Shown in pieces: positions 40,754 to 42,877 of a stretch of DNA of 42,877 bases. The DNA is taken from positions 1 to 42,877 of the forward strand of contig CASEPH010000165.1 of assembly GCA_949289625.1 (NCBI GenBank). Direction: 5' to 3'. Source of the DNA: an uncultured Clostridia bacterium. GTDB taxonomy: Bacteria; Bacillota_A; Clostridia; Oscillospirales; Oscillospiraceae. The translations under genes were made by a program, and so were the position numbers. The notes beneath the pieces are model-generated. The model ran no database searches. It was not told the DNA's origin and was given only the letters and a program-made list of their open reading frames with translations. Numbering within the stretch: the stretch's first letter is position 1; every line of letters starts with the position of its first letter.

Positions 40754-42382
40754 ATGTCAGTCTATGAAGTATTTATGCTCCTGGGAGGCGTAGGCCTCTT
40801 TCTATATGGCATGACTATGATGTCTGCGGGTCTGAAAAATGCCTGCGGAGAAAATCTTCGCATTATTCTCGAATACGCCACCAAGAACAAATTGGTTTCA
40901 GTGGTGGTGGGCGTTGCGATCACCATGCTGATCCAGAGCTCCTCCGCCACCGACGTCATGGTCATTGGTTTTGTTAATTCTGGTCTTATGTCCCTGTCCC
41001 AGGCCATCGGCGTTATTATGGGCGCCAATATCGGAACCACGATCACTGCACAAATCACCGCCTTTAATCTCAGTACATATGCGCCGCTAATCCTATTTGT
41101 GGGCGCTATTATGTACCTGTTTGTAAAGAAAAACCTGGTCAAACACATCGGCTCTGTGATTATGGGCTTTGGCATGCTGTTTCAGGGGATCTCGTTTATG
41201 AAGTCCTCGATTGCGCCTCTGGCAGAGACAGAGACCTTTGTCAGCTTTATCTCTACACTCTCCAATCCGTTCTTTACCGTAGTTTTTGGAATCCTGTTTA
41301 CTGCGTGCCTGCAGAGCTCGTCCTCCTCTACGGTAATTTTTCAGGCCTTTGCCGTGGAGGGGATCCTTTCCTACGAGACCACAGTGTATTTGGTAATCGG
41401 TGCAGCCATTGGCTCGGTTACGCCGAACTTGCTGGCATCTCTTACAGCCAACCGCAACGGAAAACGGTGCGCTTTGCTGAATCTTGTGTTTAACCTGTTC
41501 CGTGCCGCCATATTGATGGTGCTGATTAACATTTTCCCGCAGATCCTGGAGGCCATCAAGAGCCTGTCTCCGGACAATATCGGACGGCAGATTGCCAATA
41601 CCCATACCATTTTTGCGGTAGCTGCGGTGCTCATTATGTTGCCCTTTACCCAAACCATCGTTCGCATTTCTGAAAAACTTTTGCCGATTCGACAGGATGA
41701 ATCCCGCCAGTTTGAACAGAGAAAGCTGATCTATATGACCCAGACCGGCAGTATTCCTGTTGCCGTGGCAGTGAGCCAGGCGCACCATGAAATTACGCGG
41801 ATGGGAAACATTGCACTGGACAACCTTCGCCTGGCGGTGGAATGTTTCTTTGAACTGGACGATGAAAAGGCGGTAGCTGTGGAGGAGAACGAGGATACGG
41901 TCAACTATTTAGATCGTGCCATTATTTCCAAATTGGTGGAACTTCGGACGCTGGATATGTCGGCTAAGGACCTCAATCGTGTTTATCGGATGACTCTGGT
42001 GGTGGCAGATATTGAACGACTATCGGATCATGCAGAGAATATCATCGAGTATGAGGCCCAGGTCCACAGTCAAAAGGCTACGCTATCCCAGGAGGCTTTG
42101 GACGAATTGCGTCATTTGGCAGACCTCTCTCTGCAATCCGTAAGCTTGTGCCTTGACATTTTTGCAAAAGAGGATTTTGACCGGCTGCAGGAGGCGGAGG
42201 ACTTGGAAGATCTGGTGGATGATACGCAAGAGACCATTGTTCAGAACCATGTCAAACGGCTGATGAATGCCACCTGCAATCCCATGGGAGGCGTGGTATT
42301 TACAGATATGGCTACGGATCTGGAACGGTGCTCGGACCACGCCATCAATATTGCCACTGCCCTCAGCGAGCATCCATCCTGA
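40754..42382 (+). CDS. Na/Pi cotransporter family protein with PhoU-like tail
   Basis: A 542-residue protein. Two inverted transport repeats carry the QSSS motifs (QSSSA 61-65 and QSSSSS 187-192) of the NptA/SLC34-type Na+-phosphate symporters, within about eight to nine helices (5-305). The C-terminal part (about 340-535) is a soluble helical PhoU-like domain, with the two acidic metal-binding patterns DIERLSDHAENI and DLERCSDHAINIA. It probably moves phosphate with Na+, with the PhoU domain giving feedback. The preceding response regulator gene makes a phosphate-control unit plausible. Confidence 0.93.
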   Translation: MSVYEVFMLLGGVGLFLYGMTMMSAGLKNACGENLRIILEYATKNKLVSVVVGVAITMLIQSSSATDVMVIGFVNSGLMSLSQAIGVIMGANIGTTITAQITAFNLSTYAPLILFVGAIMYLFVKKNLVKHIGSVIMGFGMLFQGISFMKSSIAPLAETETFVSFISTLSNPFFTVVFGILFTACLQSSSSSTVIFQAFAVEGILSYETTVYLVIGAAIGSVTPNLLASLTANRNGKRCALLNLVFNLFRAAILMVLINIFPQILEAIKSLSPDNIGRQIANTHTIFAVAAVLIMLPFTQTIVRISEKLLPIRQDESRQFEQRKLIYMTQTGSIPVAVAVSQAHHEITRMGNIALDNLRLAVECFFELDDEKAVAVEENEDTVNYLDRAIISKLVELRTLDMSAKDLNRVYRMTLVVADIERLSDHAENIIEYEAQVHSQKATLSQEALDELRHLADLSLQSVSLCLDIFAKEDFDRLQEAEDLEDLVDDTQETIVQNHVKRLMNATCNPMGGVVFTDMATDLERCSDHAINIATALSEHPS

Positions 42383-42393
42383 TGTATATAATA

Positions 42394-42430
42394 CGGAGCA
42401 GCACGCATATTCTGTGCTGCTCCGATTTTT
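42394..42430. terminator. Intrinsic terminator between convergent genes
   Basis: CGGAGCAGCAC (42394-42404) pairs perfectly with GTGCTGCTCCG (42414-42424), followed by ATTTTT. Confidence 0.88.
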
Positions 42431-42444
42431 GAATTTGGGCTTCT

Positions 42445-42877
42445 TTAGCGCTGTTGCGGCAGCGCAGGATTCATGTAGTAGACATTTTTTCGGTCCAGAC
42501 CGTCCTTCAAAAGCTCCATGGCTTCGCCAAAGCGCTGGAAATGTACGACCTCTCGTTCCCGCAGGAACTTAATGACATTGCTCACGTCAGGGTCATCCGA
42601 CAGAAGAAGAATGTTGTCGTAGGTGGTTCTGGCTTTTTGTTCAGCAGCCATATCCTCTGACAAATCTGTGATAGGATCGCCTTTGACGGCCATACTGGCT
42701 GCGGACCACGGGAAGCCACTGGCCGATGTGGGATACACGCTGGTGGTGTGGTCCACAAAATAAGGGGCGAAGGCGCTGTCCTGCAGCTGGCTATCTTTAA
42801 GATTTCTGGTGAGCTGATGGACCAGAGTGCCGATCATCTCCAAATGGCCCAATTCCTCGGTGCCAATATCGGTAAGG
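42445..42877 (-). CDS. cotJC: CotJC/manganese catalase family spore coat protein, 3' part
   Basis: The last 144 codons; the start lies beyond the right edge. The visible protein continues upstream of any start codon in frame (TDIGTEELGHLEMIGTLVHQL). It carries the ferritin-like di-metal motif EELGHLEM (Glu and His ligands) and the second pair AAEQKARTTYDNIL and REREVVHFQRFGEA, as in CotJC and manganese catalases. The segment HTTSVYPTSASGFPWSAA is characteristic. CotJC is an inner-coat protein of spores, usually encoded behind cotJA and cotJB; a true catalase activity is possible. It is convergent with the phosphate transporter. Confidence 0.9.
   Translation of the reverse strand, partial: LTDIGTEELGHLEMIGTLVHQLTRNLKDSQLQDSAFAPYFVDHTTSVYPTSASGFPWSAASMAVKGDPITDLSEDMAAEQKARTTYDNILLLSDDPDVSNVIKFLREREVVHFQRFGEAMELLKDGLDRKNVYYMNPALPQQR

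Overview
The window looks like a chromosomal segment of an anaerobic, endospore-forming gut Clostridia, most likely Oscillospiraceae/Ruminococcaceae. This is inferred from the gene set: sigK, yunB, a cotJC-type gene and a SleB-like hydrolase point to sporulation; dapL+dapF+lysA give the LL-diaminopimelate aminotransferase route to meso-DAP and lysine; DUF4364, YitT, an EF-G-2-type paralogue, an S-box in front of metK and AGGAGG ribosome binding sites fit low-to-middle GC Firmicutes. No rRNA, tRNA, insertion sequence, prophage or CRISPR array was seen. Most of the window is core housekeeping DNA in short operons separated by clear intrinsic terminators.

Layout. 1-5.4 kb: start of an aldo/keto reductase gene (-), acyltransferase-3 membrane protein (+), glpK followed by a class I aminotransferase (-), an unrecognised two-TM protein (+). 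5.4-10.1 kb: GNAT acetyltransferase (-), dapF-dapL (+), ftsH (-). 10.3-14.3 kb: rlmB, a 775-residue membrane protein that reads as a P-type ATPase with its catalytic motifs eroded, and a YitT-family protein, all on + with short gaps. 14.4-18.1 kb: EF-G-2-type GTPase, TraX-family protein, HD-domain protein. 18.1-23.2 kb: rhomboid-like protein with a Cys/His-rich tail (-), SAM-I riboswitch and metK, formate/nitrite-family channel, VanH-like D-2-hydroxyacid dehydrogenase and a DEDDh exonuclease. 23.2-26.8 kb: molybdopterin oxidoreductase with a four-cluster ferredoxin (-), an untranslated stretch that may encode a small RNA, and sigK (-). 26.9-31.0 kb: a DUF5662-LysA fusion, a 72-residue membrane peptide, and a MATE exporter whose leader and preceding small gene are flanked by two hairpins carrying the same 12-nt loop sequence. 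31.0-33.5 kb: smpB, cyclophilin and ssrA (tmRNA) together, then DUF4364 and an HTH protein (-). 33.6-38.8 kb: pcrA, yunB, ligA. 38.8-42.9 kb: a 450-bp AT-rich control region, SleB-like hydrolase, PhoB-like response regulator with a Na/Pi-PhoU transporter, and the 3' part of a CotJC/Mn-catalase gene (-).

The genes group by function: DAP/lysine synthesis (dapF, dapL, lysA fusion); trans-translation (smpB, ssrA); DNA repair and replication (pcrA, ligA, exonuclease); S-adenosylmethionine homeostasis (riboswitch-metK); phosphate response (regulator plus transporter); and late sporulation (sigK, yunB, cotJC). The observations most worth following are the apparent pseudo-P-type ATPase (11139-13466), the paired-hairpin element around the MATE locus (29187-29579), the DUF5662-LysA fusion (26958-28769), the AT-rich repeat-bearing promoter region (38790-39239) and the possible small-RNA unit convergent with sigK (25894-26150).
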